This document shows, piece by piece, positions 16,764 through 25,241 of a stretch of DNA of 64,000 nt. Every line of letters starts with the position of its first letter. Within the stretch, counting starts at the first letter, position 1. Both the position numbers and the translations under genes were made by a program. Below the pieces are notes generated by a model. It was not told where the DNA came from. It did no database searches and saw only the letters and a list, made by a program, of their open reading frames with translations. Where the stretch lies: contig NZ_BMPB01000008.1 in NCBI RefSeq assembly GCF_014647375.1, forward strand, positions 124,001 to 188,000, read 5' to 3'. Origin of the DNA: Parabacteroides faecis. Lineage in GTDB: Bacteria > Bacteroidota > Bacteroidia > Bacteroidales > Tannerellaceae.

Positions 16764-16791
16764 GATTTCTTTTATTTAAATAATAGATGGA

Positions 16792-16821
16792 CAAATGTAA
16801 CTAAAACTTTATTAATTCAAA
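16792..16821 (-). promoter_or_regulatory. Promoter of the SDR gene
   Basis: On the minus strand, TACATTTG at 16792-16799 (-7) and TTTG at 16818-16821 (-33) are separated by 18 bp, close to the Bacteroidetes consensus. The ATG lies 29 bp downstream. Confidence 0.7.
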
Positions 16822-16895
16822 GTCATTCTTTATTTATAGCAAGGGATTATCCTGTTGAAAGAATAAATACATTCGTTATCAGTAACTATTACTTA

Positions 16896-16925
16896 TTGGC
16901 ATTCATACAATAATTACTATATTTG
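16896..16925 (+). promoter_or_regulatory. Promoter of the ThuA-family gene
   Basis: TTGG at 16896-16899 and TATATTTG at 16918-16925, 18 bp apart. The transcript should start near 16932, which excludes the in-frame ATG at 16923 and favours ATG 16956. Confidence 0.7.
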
Positions 16926-16955
16926 TGTTCTAAATCTTTAAACCATTTTTATACC

Positions 16956-17873
16956 ATGAAACATTTATTCTTAGGAAAGTTATTGGTTGTGTTGCTCTCC
17001 TTTTTCTGTGTTTGTTCAGTGTCTGCACGCAAACCAATCAAAACGTTGCTGATCACCGGGCAGAACAATCACAACTGGCAGGTGAGCCATGTCGTGTTAA
17101 AACAGATACTGGAAAACTCCGGTCGTTTCTCCGTTGATTTTGCAGTGTCGCCTTCTCAAGGGAAGGACATGTCGGGGTTTGTACTGGATTTTACCCCGTA
17201 CGAATTGGTCGTGTTGGATTATAACGGCGATTCATGGCCGGAAGAAACAAACAAGCGTTTTCTGGAATTTGTACAGAACGGCGGGGGAGTGGTTGTTTAC
17301 CATGCAGCAGATAATGCTTTCTCCAAATGGCCGGAATTTAATAAGATCTGTGCCCTGGGCGGATGGGAAGGACGCAATGAAGATTCCGGTCCCTATGTCT
17401 ACTGGCAGGATGGAAAGCTGATCAAAGACAGTTCGGCGGGTCCCGGCGGGTCGCATGGCCGGCAGCATGAATATGTATTGAACGGACGTAATAAAGAGAA
17501 TCCTATAATGAAGGGATTACCGTTAAAATGGCGTCATACACAAGATGAATTGTATGACCGTATGCGTGGTCCCGGTAATATAGGCGATTTGCTTTATACG
17601 GCTTATTCCGATAAGGAAACAGGTGGTTCGGGACGTGAGGAACCGTTGATCTTTACTGTCGATTATGGAAATGCCCGTATCTTCCATACGATGCTCGGAC
17701 ATGCCGGTGCTACTGTAGAAGATAATACCGCTATGCAATGCACAGGTTTTCAGGTCTTGTTACTACGGGGGGCTGAATGGGCAGCAACAGGAAAAGTGAC
17801 CCAGAAAGTCCCGAAAGATTTCCCGACTGAAACGCAATGCAGTTACCGGAAAGATTATAAAGAAAAGAAATAA
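16956..17873 (+). CDS. ThuA-domain exported protein
   Basis: A 305-residue protein with signal peptide MKHLFLGKLLVVLLSFFCVC, cleaved near VSARK. The rest is one ThuA/glutamine amidotransferase-like domain: IKTLLITGQNNHNW, YELVVLDYNGDSWP, NGGGVVVYHAADNAF, PYVYWQDGKL, GSHGRQHEYVL, KWRHTQDELYDRM, ARIFHTMLGHAG. Many Bacteroidetes carry such periplasmic ThuA proteins, associated with sugar or glycan metabolism; the founding member was linked to trehalose use, but the reaction is not established. The amidotransferase cysteine is not obvious. It stands alone with its own promoter. Confidence 0.88.
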   Translation: MKHLFLGKLLVVLLSFFCVCSVSARKPIKTLLITGQNNHNWQVSHVVLKQILENSGRFSVDFAVSPSQGKDMSGFVLDFTPYELVVLDYNGDSWPEETNKRFLEFVQNGGGVVVYHAADNAFSKWPEFNKICALGGWEGRNEDSGPYVYWQDGKLIKDSSAGPGGSHGRQHEYVLNGRNKENPIMKGLPLKWRHTQDELYDRMRGPGNIGDLLYTAYSDKETGGSGREEPLIFTVDYGNARIFHTMLGHAGATVEDNTAMQCTGFQVLLLRGAEWAATGKVTQKVPKDFPTETQCSYRKDYKEKK

Positions 17874-17896
17874 GATAAATATCCTACTGTAAAGCT

Positions 17897-18004
17897 TTGT
17901 GTCGGTGCTTGTTCAAACTGCCGATGTTTTTCGGAAAATCTGCCGACGTTTTTTATAAAACCTGCCGACCGTCATCGTTAAGGTAAGCGATGGTGACCGG
18001 CAGG
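17897..18004. repeat. CTGCCGAYGTTTTT short repeats and hairpin at convergent gene ends
   Basis: CTGCCGATGTTTTT, CTGCCGACGTTTTTT and CTGCCGACCG follow each other at about 22-bp steps after the ThuA stop. The last forms a hairpin (17961-18004) with CGATGGTGACCGGCAGG. It lies between the ThuA gene and the convergent ABC permease and may act as a terminator; no long T-run follows on the plus strand. Confidence 0.5.
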
Positions 18005-18020
18005 TAAAATATCCTATCCT

Positions 18021-19283
18021 TTATTCGCTCCGTAGCGTATCTGCCGGAGCTATTCTTGACGACAGGTAGGCCGGATACCAGGCTCCCAGTGTGATAAAGA
18101 CGACCATGATGAGATAGGTTGATATCAGACTGGCAAAGATGCGGAAGAAAGTGACCGGCATGATATTCGTACCGATAAACTCCATCTTTGCTATATTGAT
18201 GCAGATGATGGCAGCCGGAATACCCACCAGGCTTACTAACAGCCATCCTTCGCCGATCATCATTTGTAATATCTGACGGCGTGTAGAACCGATCGCTATA
18301 CGCAAACCTATTTCCGGCTTTCTGTATTCGTTGCGGAACCAGAACGTTCCGATGATCCCCAGGAATATATTAAAGATAAGGAATGCCATAAATGCTATCC
18401 GGTACCGAATGGCATCAGTAACTCCATTGGTCAGATAGAGCGTATCTCTCAAATCTTCAAACGATGAAACCTTGTATAATACGAAATTCCCGGTATTCAG
18501 TTGTTCCCGCATATCCTTTTGGAAGTTCTCGATGAAATTATGCTTGTTCAATCCCGGTTTAACCCGTATGCTTATCTCCAGGTCTGCCAGTGCCATTTCT
18601 CCCCAGTCGACAATATCGGAGTTTGATAATAAGAAGTAATTGGCTCTTTCTTCCCGGCTGTAGTCATCTCGTTTTACTGCTCCGCAGACGCCTCCTATCT
18701 GGTAAAATTCGTCGTTTCCTCCGCATAAAACAGACTTACCTTTAGGATTTTGTTCTTTGGGAAATACTTTTTCTGCCATCAAACGGGATATGACGATGCT
18801 CTTTTCTGTCAGGACATCTTTCAGGGAAGATGGTTCCCCTCCGTTCAAAGGTTCGATGCGGAATACTTCGAAATAAGATGGGGTGACTTGCAGGTATTGA
18901 CAGTTCTTTAAACTTGTCGTGTCTGGCCCCATCGGTAAATTTCTGTAGCTCGGACAGTAGGGAACACTCATATTCGACAGGCAGACGGCTTCTACCTGGG
19001 GATATTGCCGGATACGTTCGATAATGGAAAGATACTGTTCGGCAGCAATCTGTTCTCCTTCTTCATAATGAATGTATTTCGGACTGCTTGCCGGAACTGT
19101 TGCAAGTTGTACCTGATATGTATCTTCGATATGGTAGGCATTCTCAATGGATGCAGTATATCCGATTGTAATGAAGTAATCCATGATATACCATAGTAAC
19201 ATGAATACCAGGAATAATTCGGCAGCGATCCAGGCGTTTTGCCTGCGCTGTTTCCATATTAGTTTAAAAAGGTGCTGTATCAT
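18021..19283 (-). CDS. ABC transporter permease, FtsX/MacB-like
   Basis: A 420-residue inner-membrane protein. One hydrophobic helix near the N-terminus (about 17-40), a periplasmic MacB_PCD-like domain of about 230 residues, then an FtsX domain with three helices starting about residue 290 (FMAFLIFNIFLGIIGTFWFRN), including the loop RKPEIGLRIAIGSTRRQI. The end ISSRIAPADTLRSE is typical of this family. Proteins of this type pair with an ATPase to export lipoproteins or peptides or to act as mechanotransmission systems. No ATPase or membrane-fusion gene lies nearby. It follows the homologous permease by 8 bp. Confidence 0.88.
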   Translation of the reverse strand: MIQHLFKLIWKQRRQNAWIAAELFLVFMLLWYIMDYFITIGYTASIENAYHIEDTYQVQLATVPASSPKYIHYEEGEQIAAEQYLSIIERIRQYPQVEAVCLSNMSVPYCPSYRNLPMGPDTTSLKNCQYLQVTPSYFEVFRIEPLNGGEPSSLKDVLTEKSIVISRLMAEKVFPKEQNPKGKSVLCGGNDEFYQIGGVCGAVKRDDYSREERANYFLLSNSDIVDWGEMALADLEISIRVKPGLNKHNFIENFQKDMREQLNTGNFVLYKVSSFEDLRDTLYLTNGVTDAIRYRIAFMAFLIFNIFLGIIGTFWFRNEYRKPEIGLRIAIGSTRRQILQMMIGEGWLLVSLVGIPAAIICINIAKMEFIGTNIMPVTFFRIFASLISTYLIMVVFITLGAWYPAYLSSRIAPADTLRSE

Positions 19284-19291
19284 GGTTCTGT

Positions 19292-20593
19292 TTATTTATC
19301 GTTTATAGCATCAACAATCGGTCGTCTGAGTGCACGCCAGGCCGGGACAAGGGCCGACATCAGGTTTAAGACCAGGCAGAAGATCAATGTGTATCCGAAA
19401 ATAGCCGGATTGATCAACATGCCGGGAGAAAGGTCGATAGAAGCGGTCAGCGAGCTGCCGTCCCAGTTATAATTGCCGAGCAACCATCCTTTCAATAAAT
19501 AGATCAGGATATAAGATCCCAATAACCCAGCCAGTCCTCCCAGGAAAGTAAGCAGCAGGTTCTCATATAATATCTGCATAAGTAATGTTCTGTTTTCAGC
19601 TCCGAAAGCCTTACGGATACCCAGTTCTTCCATGCGCTTTTTCATCCGTGAGGCAGTCATGCCCGTCAGGTTAATGGAGGGCACTAACAACAACAGAAGT
19701 ATGATCAGTATGATTTGCAGGTAGATCTTCAATAATTCCGGACTGTTAAAGGAGTCTCCTTCACTCATCCAGGCATGGAATACGGTATCCGGCTGATTGT
19801 TTAAAACAAAGTCGTATTGAACCGTAGTGGTATTGTAACGGCGGCAAAGTTCTTTGGCTTCCTGCCGGATGGCATCGAAGTCACCGGGCTTTTTTGCCAG
19901 TATGCAAACTTTCATATGCCCCAATATATAATCGCACCAACTACCTCCCTGAATCTGTAAAGGTCGGGTAGTAAAAGGTATCCACATCTCTGCGTAACTG
20001 TATTTTGCGATGGAGGGTATGTCTTTTACTACGCCGGAGACTATATATTCTTCAAAGTTCAGCATAAATGTTTTCCCTGCCGCGTCGGAGGTGTTGAACA
20101 GTCTGCGTGCAAGTGATTCATTCAACACTGCCTTTTTAATTCCGGATATGAACTCTTCTTCCGTGTAGGGTATCCCTGACAAGAAGCTAAACTGGAAAAC
20201 TTTCCAGAAAGCAGCATCCGTACCCATAACAAGTCCGTTGTAAACATCATTGTTTCCTTGTACCTGTATGAATTCACTTTGTTCGCCTATAGGAAGAATG
20301 GCGGTGACAGCTTCCGGTGTCTGCATCCGGTAAAAGCATTCTTTAATGGTCGGGTAAGACAGTTTGCTGCTTCCGTATCCCTGGCCTTTTTTATTATTTA
20401 CTTTTCCGTGCTGTACGATCATCATCCGGTCACGATTGGTTTCCGGGGCAATATCGGCTGTGCGGAAGTAATATAAAATAGCCAGTACCATGACCATTGT
20501 AATGGCCAGGCCGGTACCGGTTATATAAACGATGCTGAAGAACTTGTTTTGCCTTAGCATCTGCATTGCCTGCCTGAAATAGACTTTATACAT
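19292..20593 (-). CDS. ABC transporter permease, FtsX/MacB-like
   Basis: A 433-residue paralogue of the following gene: N-terminal helix about 20-42 (FFSIVYITGTGLAITMVMVLAILYYF), periplasmic domain to about residue 285, then FtsX helices with RMKKRMEELGIRKAFGAENRTL and the end APAWRALRRPIVDAINDK. The two permeases are probably a heterodimeric membrane unit. The usual partner ATPase (LolD/MacB type) is absent within 4 kb on either side, so it is either encoded elsewhere or lost. It starts 67 bp after the recQ stop, on the same strand. Confidence 0.88.
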   Translation of the reverse strand: MYKVYFRQAMQMLRQNKFFSIVYITGTGLAITMVMVLAILYYFRTADIAPETNRDRMMIVQHGKVNNKKGQGYGSSKLSYPTIKECFYRMQTPEAVTAILPIGEQSEFIQVQGNNDVYNGLVMGTDAAFWKVFQFSFLSGIPYTEEEFISGIKKAVLNESLARRLFNTSDAAGKTFMLNFEEYIVSGVVKDIPSIAKYSYAEMWIPFTTRPLQIQGGSWCDYILGHMKVCILAKKPGDFDAIRQEAKELCRRYNTTTVQYDFVLNNQPDTVFHAWMSEGDSFNSPELLKIYLQIILIILLLLLVPSINLTGMTASRMKKRMEELGIRKAFGAENRTLLMQILYENLLLTFLGGLAGLLGSYILIYLLKGWLLGNYNWDGSSLTASIDLSPGMLINPAIFGYTLIFCLVLNLMSALVPAWRALRRPIVDAINDK

Positions 20594-20660
20594 AAAAGAC
20601 TTTGTTATTATTGTTCTCGATCCATAATAGCAAAGTTTGTGCCATAAAGATAAAAGCTTG

Positions 20661-22616
20661 TTATTCAGCTTCAGACTGTACTTCGTGGTGTTCGTTATCG
20701 GACAGAGTGTTCATTTTCGTAAGGCTTAATATACCGTCTTCCAGCGAAAAACGATCATCATGGTCAGCCAGGAAACGAATTACGGTTATAATCTTGTCAG
20801 AAGGAAAAGAGATGTTTTCCATCAACTTTTTGGTTTCTGCCGGGCCGTCAGCCAAAGCTTCCAGTAAGGCATCACGAATGGCATTGAATGTATGATTGTT
20901 CAGGCCGGAATCGTTTTTAGCCAGGCAGACATCACAACAACCGCAATCAGAAGGGTCCTCTTCACCGAAGTAGGAGATCAGCATCCGACTCCGGCAGATA
21001 CGATTTTCATTGATATACGCCATAACCCGGCTGATACGGCTCTCAAAACGTTCCTTTCGCTCTTCATAAGCCGACCGGGGGATGGAGAGGTATTTGACCT
21101 CTTCACGGGTCCGGGTATAAATGATTAACGGCGTTTTCTTGTGCGGGATATAATTTACGATCCTGTATTTGGATAGTCCGACCAGTACATCGTAAATATC
21201 CTGTTGACTCAATCCGGTACGTGTAGAGATCAGTCCCTCATTGATATAGACATAATCAGAAAATAGCCCGGTATAGGAACGGAGGATACATTGTATTACC
21301 TCGTCCGTTTTCTTATCCTGATGCAGATATCTGTAAAGCTCGTCACGTGTAGCCGTAAATACAAGGCGCGAAGCATTTTCCTGTTCTTCCGTGTATTCTA
21401 TATAACCGGCCAGTTCCAGTATTTTTAAAGCATGGTGTGCCTGTAAATGCGAGAACTTATAAGCCGTGCAGAAATCGACGAGCGAGAAGTCGTGTACCGT
21501 ATCCAGTCCGAAGCCCATCGCTATCTGGTAATAATTACCTAAAGCATCATAGACCCGGCTTATAAAATCCCTGTCGGGGAACTCGTCGGCCAGCCGTTTC
21601 TTTAGTTTCGTACAATCTATATTAGAACATAATGCGACTGCATAAGCCCTTTGTTCATCCCGTCCGGCGCGTCCCGCTTCCTGGTAATATTCTTCCAGCG
21701 ATCCGGGCATATCCAGATGGACTACCAGGCGTACGTCCGGTTTATCGATACCCATACCGAATGCGTTTGTCGATACGATTACCCGGCATTCATTGTTTTT
21801 CCAACGGCTTTGACGCAGGTTCTTTTCATCCCGGTTGAGTCCGGCATGGAAGAAGTCTGCCGAAATACCTGCTTGTTGGAGCATGACTGCCACTTCTTTG
21901 GTCCGTTTCCGGTTACGCACATAAACGATTGCCGTTCCGGGCACTTTCCCCAGAATATAAATCAGAGAGTTCAACTTATCCTCTGTCTGCCGTACGATGT
22001 ATGACAGATTTTTCCGTACGAAACTTTTTCGGAATACATTCTTTTCTTTAAAATGCAGCCGTTCCTGAATGTCGTTAACTACCTCCGGAGTTGCTGTTGC
22101 TGTCAGGGCAAGTACCGGTACTCCGGGAAGTTCTTCACGAATATCGGCAATACTCAGGTAGGAGGGCCGGAAGTCATATCCCCATTGTGAGATACAATGA
22201 CTCTCGTCGATGACCAGCAGATTGACATTCATCGCCTGAAGTTTGCTTTTGAATATATCGGTACCTAACCGTTCGGGAGAGACATACAGGAACTTATAAT
22301 CACCGAAGATACAATTCTCCAGTTGGGCGATAATCTCCTGTCGCGTCATTCCCGAATAAACGGCAGTCGCTTTGATCCCCAGTCTGCGAAGATTGTCGAC
22401 CTGGTCTTTCATCAGGGCGATCAGAGGAGTCACGACAATGCATATCCCTTCCATGACCAATGCCGGCACCTGGAAGGTAATCGACTTACCTCCACCTGTC
22501 GGCATGAGTCCAAGGGTATCCTTTCCCTCGCAAACGGAGTGAATAATATCTTCCTGTAAAGGACGAAAAGCAGGGTATCCCCAATACTTCTCTAATATCT
22601 TATGGTAGACGTCCAC
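20661..22616 (-). CDS. recQ: RecQ-family ATP-dependent DNA helicase
   Basis: A 651-residue superfamily 2 helicase that unwinds DNA 3' to 5' in recombination and repair. Motif 0 WGYPAFRPLQEDII, motif I MPTGGGKSITFQVPA (about 37-51), motif II VIDESHCISQWGYDFRP, motif III LALTATATPEV, motif V NAFGMGIDKPDVRLV, motif VI QEAGRAGRDEQRA are all present. Zinc cysteines appear at the end: ICRSRMLISYFGE then CGCCDVCL. No HRDC domain follows; the last 90 residues look like a small helical/winged-helix domain. It is 9 bp downstream of recJ, whose 5'-3' nuclease acts with RecQ at stalled forks, so the pair makes functional sense. Confidence 0.93.
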   Translation of the reverse strand: MDVYHKILEKYWGYPAFRPLQEDIIHSVCEGKDTLGLMPTGGGKSITFQVPALVMEGICIVVTPLIALMKDQVDNLRRLGIKATAVYSGMTRQEIIAQLENCIFGDYKFLYVSPERLGTDIFKSKLQAMNVNLLVIDESHCISQWGYDFRPSYLSIADIREELPGVPVLALTATATPEVVNDIQERLHFKEKNVFRKSFVRKNLSYIVRQTEDKLNSLIYILGKVPGTAIVYVRNRKRTKEVAVMLQQAGISADFFHAGLNRDEKNLRQSRWKNNECRVIVSTNAFGMGIDKPDVRLVVHLDMPGSLEEYYQEAGRAGRDEQRAYAVALCSNIDCTKLKKRLADEFPDRDFISRVYDALGNYYQIAMGFGLDTVHDFSLVDFCTAYKFSHLQAHHALKILELAGYIEYTEEQENASRLVFTATRDELYRYLHQDKKTDEVIQCILRSYTGLFSDYVYINEGLISTRTGLSQQDIYDVLVGLSKYRIVNYIPHKKTPLIIYTRTREEVKYLSIPRSAYEERKERFESRISRVMAYINENRICRSRMLISYFGEEDPSDCGCCDVCLAKNDSGLNNHTFNAIRDALLEALADGPAETKKLMENISFPSDKIITVIRFLADHDDRFSLEDGILSLTKMNTLSDNEHHEVQSEAE

Positions 22617-22625
22617 CGGTTTCCT

Positions 22626-24350
22626 TCATATGTCATCGACCTTTATGTCTTTAACCATGAGTTGCAAGGTCGTGTTACCGTTATACGTATTTTCCTCGAT
22701 CGTGTAGCAGATATTGAAAGGCTTCATTCCTTTAATATGGGTACTGTGTTGATGCATTCCGAAAGCGATACCGTGGATCGGTGTGTTCGACTTGTCGTCT
22801 ATCAGTTCCAGTTTGATGTGCTCCAGTTCCTTTCCGACCAGTTTGCTTGTTCCGTAATCTTTCACGTTCAGCGAGCAAAACACAGGTTTCTGGTTGTCTG
22901 GACCGAAAGGATTCATTTTCTTTAGTTCACTCATAAACTTGGTATTGATATCTTTCAGGTCCAGTACCGCATCGATATCGATTTGCGGTGTCATCTGTTC
23001 CGGAATGATTTCATCGGCAGCCAGTTTCAGGAAACGTTCGGTAAAAGCATCCAGGTTTTCCTCTTTCAGGGAAAGACCGGCGGCGTATGTGTGTCCTCCG
23101 AAATTCTCCAGCAGGTCACGGCAATTCTCAATAGCTTTGTAGATATCGAAACCCGTAACCGAACGGGCGGAACCGGTGATCAGTTCGGATGATTTGGTCA
23201 GAACGACTGCCGGGCGGTAGTATTTTTCCGTCAAGCGGGAAGCGACGATACCGATCACGCCTTTATGCCAACCGCGATTATAAACGACGATTGCCTTCCG
23301 GTCTTCCATATTGGCGAAATCATCGATGATAGCATTCGCTTCGTCGGTAATCTTTTTATCCAGTTCCCGGCGTTCGTCATTGTATTGATTGATGTTTTCG
23401 CTCTTTTCACGGGCCGATTCCACATCTTTCGCCAGTAACAGGTCTACAGCTTCCTTTCCGTTCATCATGCGTCCGGATGCGTTGATACGTGGGCCGATCT
23501 TGAAAACGATGTCGCTGATCGTTATATCTTTTCCGGTAAGTCCGCAGATATCGATGATACCTTTCAGTCCCAGGCTCGGGTTACTGTTCAATTGCTTTAG
23601 TCCGTAATAAGCCAGGATACGATTTTCGCCGGTGATAGGCACGATATCGGAGGCTATGCTGACAGCTGTCAACTCCAGTAGTTTTTCCAGTTCCGAGAAA
23701 GGGAAATTATTGCTTTTGGCAAAAGCCTGCATGAATTTGAAACCTACGCCGCAACCCGACAGATGGTCATACGGATAGATCGAATCCACCCGTTTTGCAT
23801 CCAGTACAGCCACAGCATCCGGCAGTGTATCATCCGGCATATGGTGGTCGCAGATGATAAAATCGATGCCTTTGCCTTTGGCATATTCAATCTTTTCGAT
23901 TGCCTTGATTCCGCAATCGAGTGAAATAATTAATGAGACTCCGTTTTCGGAGGCATAATCTATCCCCTTGTAAGAAATGCCGTATCCTTCATCGTAACGG
24001 TCCGGGATATAATAATCCAGGGACGAAGAATAGGGTCTTAGATACTTGTACACAAGTGATACGGCTGTTGTACCGTCCACGTCATAATCGCCGTAAATCA
24101 GAATCTTCTCTTTATTTCCCAATGCCCTGTTCAACCGTTTCACCGCCTTATCCATATCCGGCATAAGAAACGGGTCGTGCAGGTCGTTCAAGCTGGGTTT
24201 AAAGAATTTTCTGGCCTCTTCAGCCGTCGTGATCCCTCTCTGAACAAGCAGCAGGCAGATGACCGGGCTGAAGCCGATTTCGGCTGCCAGTGCATCTCTC
24301 TTACGTAATTCTTCTTCTGTAGGGGTTTGAAAATTCCATCTGTTAATCAT
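22626..24350 (-). CDS. recJ: Single-strand-DNA-specific exonuclease RecJ
   Basis: A 574-residue 5'-3' exonuclease of the DHH phosphoesterase superfamily, used in RecF-type recombination and mismatch repair. Visible: KEEILIYGDYDVDG-type motif I (ILIYGDYDVDGTTAVSL, about 82-98), motif II SLDCGIKAI, motif III DFIICDHHMPDD, KVGPRINASGRM, and the DHHA1 motif NFGGHTYAAGLSL (about 420). An OB-fold covers the end. It begins the recJ-recQ operon. A 9-bp stem-loop, GATAATGTG/CACATTATC, lies in the leader. Confidence 0.95.
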   Translation of the reverse strand: MINRWNFQTPTEEELRKRDALAAEIGFSPVICLLLVQRGITTAEEARKFFKPSLNDLHDPFLMPDMDKAVKRLNRALGNKEKILIYGDYDVDGTTAVSLVYKYLRPYSSSLDYYIPDRYDEGYGISYKGIDYASENGVSLIISLDCGIKAIEKIEYAKGKGIDFIICDHHMPDDTLPDAVAVLDAKRVDSIYPYDHLSGCGVGFKFMQAFAKSNNFPFSELEKLLELTAVSIASDIVPITGENRILAYYGLKQLNSNPSLGLKGIIDICGLTGKDITISDIVFKIGPRINASGRMMNGKEAVDLLLAKDVESAREKSENINQYNDERRELDKKITDEANAIIDDFANMEDRKAIVVYNRGWHKGVIGIVASRLTEKYYRPAVVLTKSSELITGSARSVTGFDIYKAIENCRDLLENFGGHTYAAGLSLKEENLDAFTERFLKLAADEIIPEQMTPQIDIDAVLDLKDINTKFMSELKKMNPFGPDNQKPVFCSLNVKDYGTSKLVGKELEHIKLELIDDKSNTPIHGIAFGMHQHSTHIKGMKPFNICYTIEENTYNGNTTLQLMVKDIKVDDI

Positions 24351-24678
24351 TATATATTGTTTTTTTCTTTTTTCTCTCTTATCACAGATAATGTGTCGAT
24401 TGAATCACATTATCATCGGGGTTAACTCCCTGTTTCTTTTGAACCCGTAAAGTTAGAAATTAAAATGGAGAATATCGGTGGGTACGATGAAATATTAACA
24501 ATAAAAAAACTGACTTTCCTTTCAGGATATGAAGAATGGCAGGTTTATGTTTTCTTCCGTAGATTCGTACCGTCTCTGTGATAAACTGAAAGCAGTGAAG
24601 GTGATATATAATTATTTTCGGTTTATATCGTTAGTTGGAAAATAAACCTGTATATTTGTCACAATATTTTAAAAAACA
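24351..24678. other. Divergent intergenic region between recJ and the tsaC-type gene
   Basis: 328 bp without a gene. It holds a perfect 9-bp inverted repeat GATAATGTG (24387-24395)/CACATTATC (24406-24414) in the recJ leader and a TATATTTG -7 element for the rightward operon at 24651-24658. No clear leftward promoter is visible. Confidence 0.5.
24651..24658 (+). promoter_or_regulatory. -7 element TATATTTG of the tsaC-fmt operon
   Basis: Exact match to TAnnTTTG, 20 bp before ATG 24679. A -33 element at 19-21 bp is unclear; TTGG at 24635 is too close. Confidence 0.55.
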
Positions 24679-25239
24679 ATGACGGAAGATATAAAAAAGG
24701 CCTGTGAAGTAATGCAGGCGGGAGGGATAATTCTCTATCCGACAGATACAATCTGGGGAATTGGTTGCGATGCGACCAATGAGAAGGCCGTGCAACGTGT
24801 GTACGAATTAAAGAAAAGAGCAGACAATAAGGCTATGCTGGTCCTGATGGATAGTTCAGCCAAATTAAATATGTACGTGAACGATATTCCGGATATTGCC
24901 TGGGATCTGATCGAAGTGGCAGATAAGCCACTGACAATCATTTATTCCAATGCGAAGAATCTGGCAAAAAACCTGTTGGCAGATGACGGTAGTGTCGGTA
25001 TACGTATAACCAATGAAGAATTTTCGCGTCAGTTATGCGAACGCTTCCGTAAACCGTTGGTCTCTACTTCTGCCAATGTGAGCGGAGATCTTTCTCCAGC
25101 TAATTTCTCTGAAGTGTCCGAGGTGGTAAAGAATGGCGTCGATTACATCGTTTCTTACCGCCAGGATGATATGAGCAAGGCGCAACCGTCGAACATACTT
25201 AAGTTGGGTGCCGGAGGTCTTATTCAGGTGATCAGGTAA
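24679..25239 (+). CDS. tsaC: L-threonylcarbamoyladenylate synthase, Sua5/YrdC/TsaC type
   Basis: A 186-residue cytosolic enzyme that makes threonylcarbamoyl-AMP for the t6A37 modification of ANN-decoding tRNAs. The single YrdC domain shows GGIILYPTDTIWGIGCDA (about residues 15-32), VYELKKRADNKAMLVLM with the KR..K lysines that bind substrate, VGIRIT, and LVSTSANVSGDLSP. It lacks the C-terminal Sua5 domain, so it is the short TsaC form. First gene of an operon of five closely spaced genes up to DUF454 (2-bp gap to the next). Confidence 0.92.
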   Translation: MTEDIKKACEVMQAGGIILYPTDTIWGIGCDATNEKAVQRVYELKKRADNKAMLVLMDSSAKLNMYVNDIPDIAWDLIEVADKPLTIIYSNAKNLAKNLLADDGSVGIRITNEEFSRQLCERFRKPLVSTSANVSGDLSPANFSEVSEVVKNGVDYIVSYRQDDMSKAQPSNILKLGAGGLIQVIR

Positions 25240-25241
25240 TA

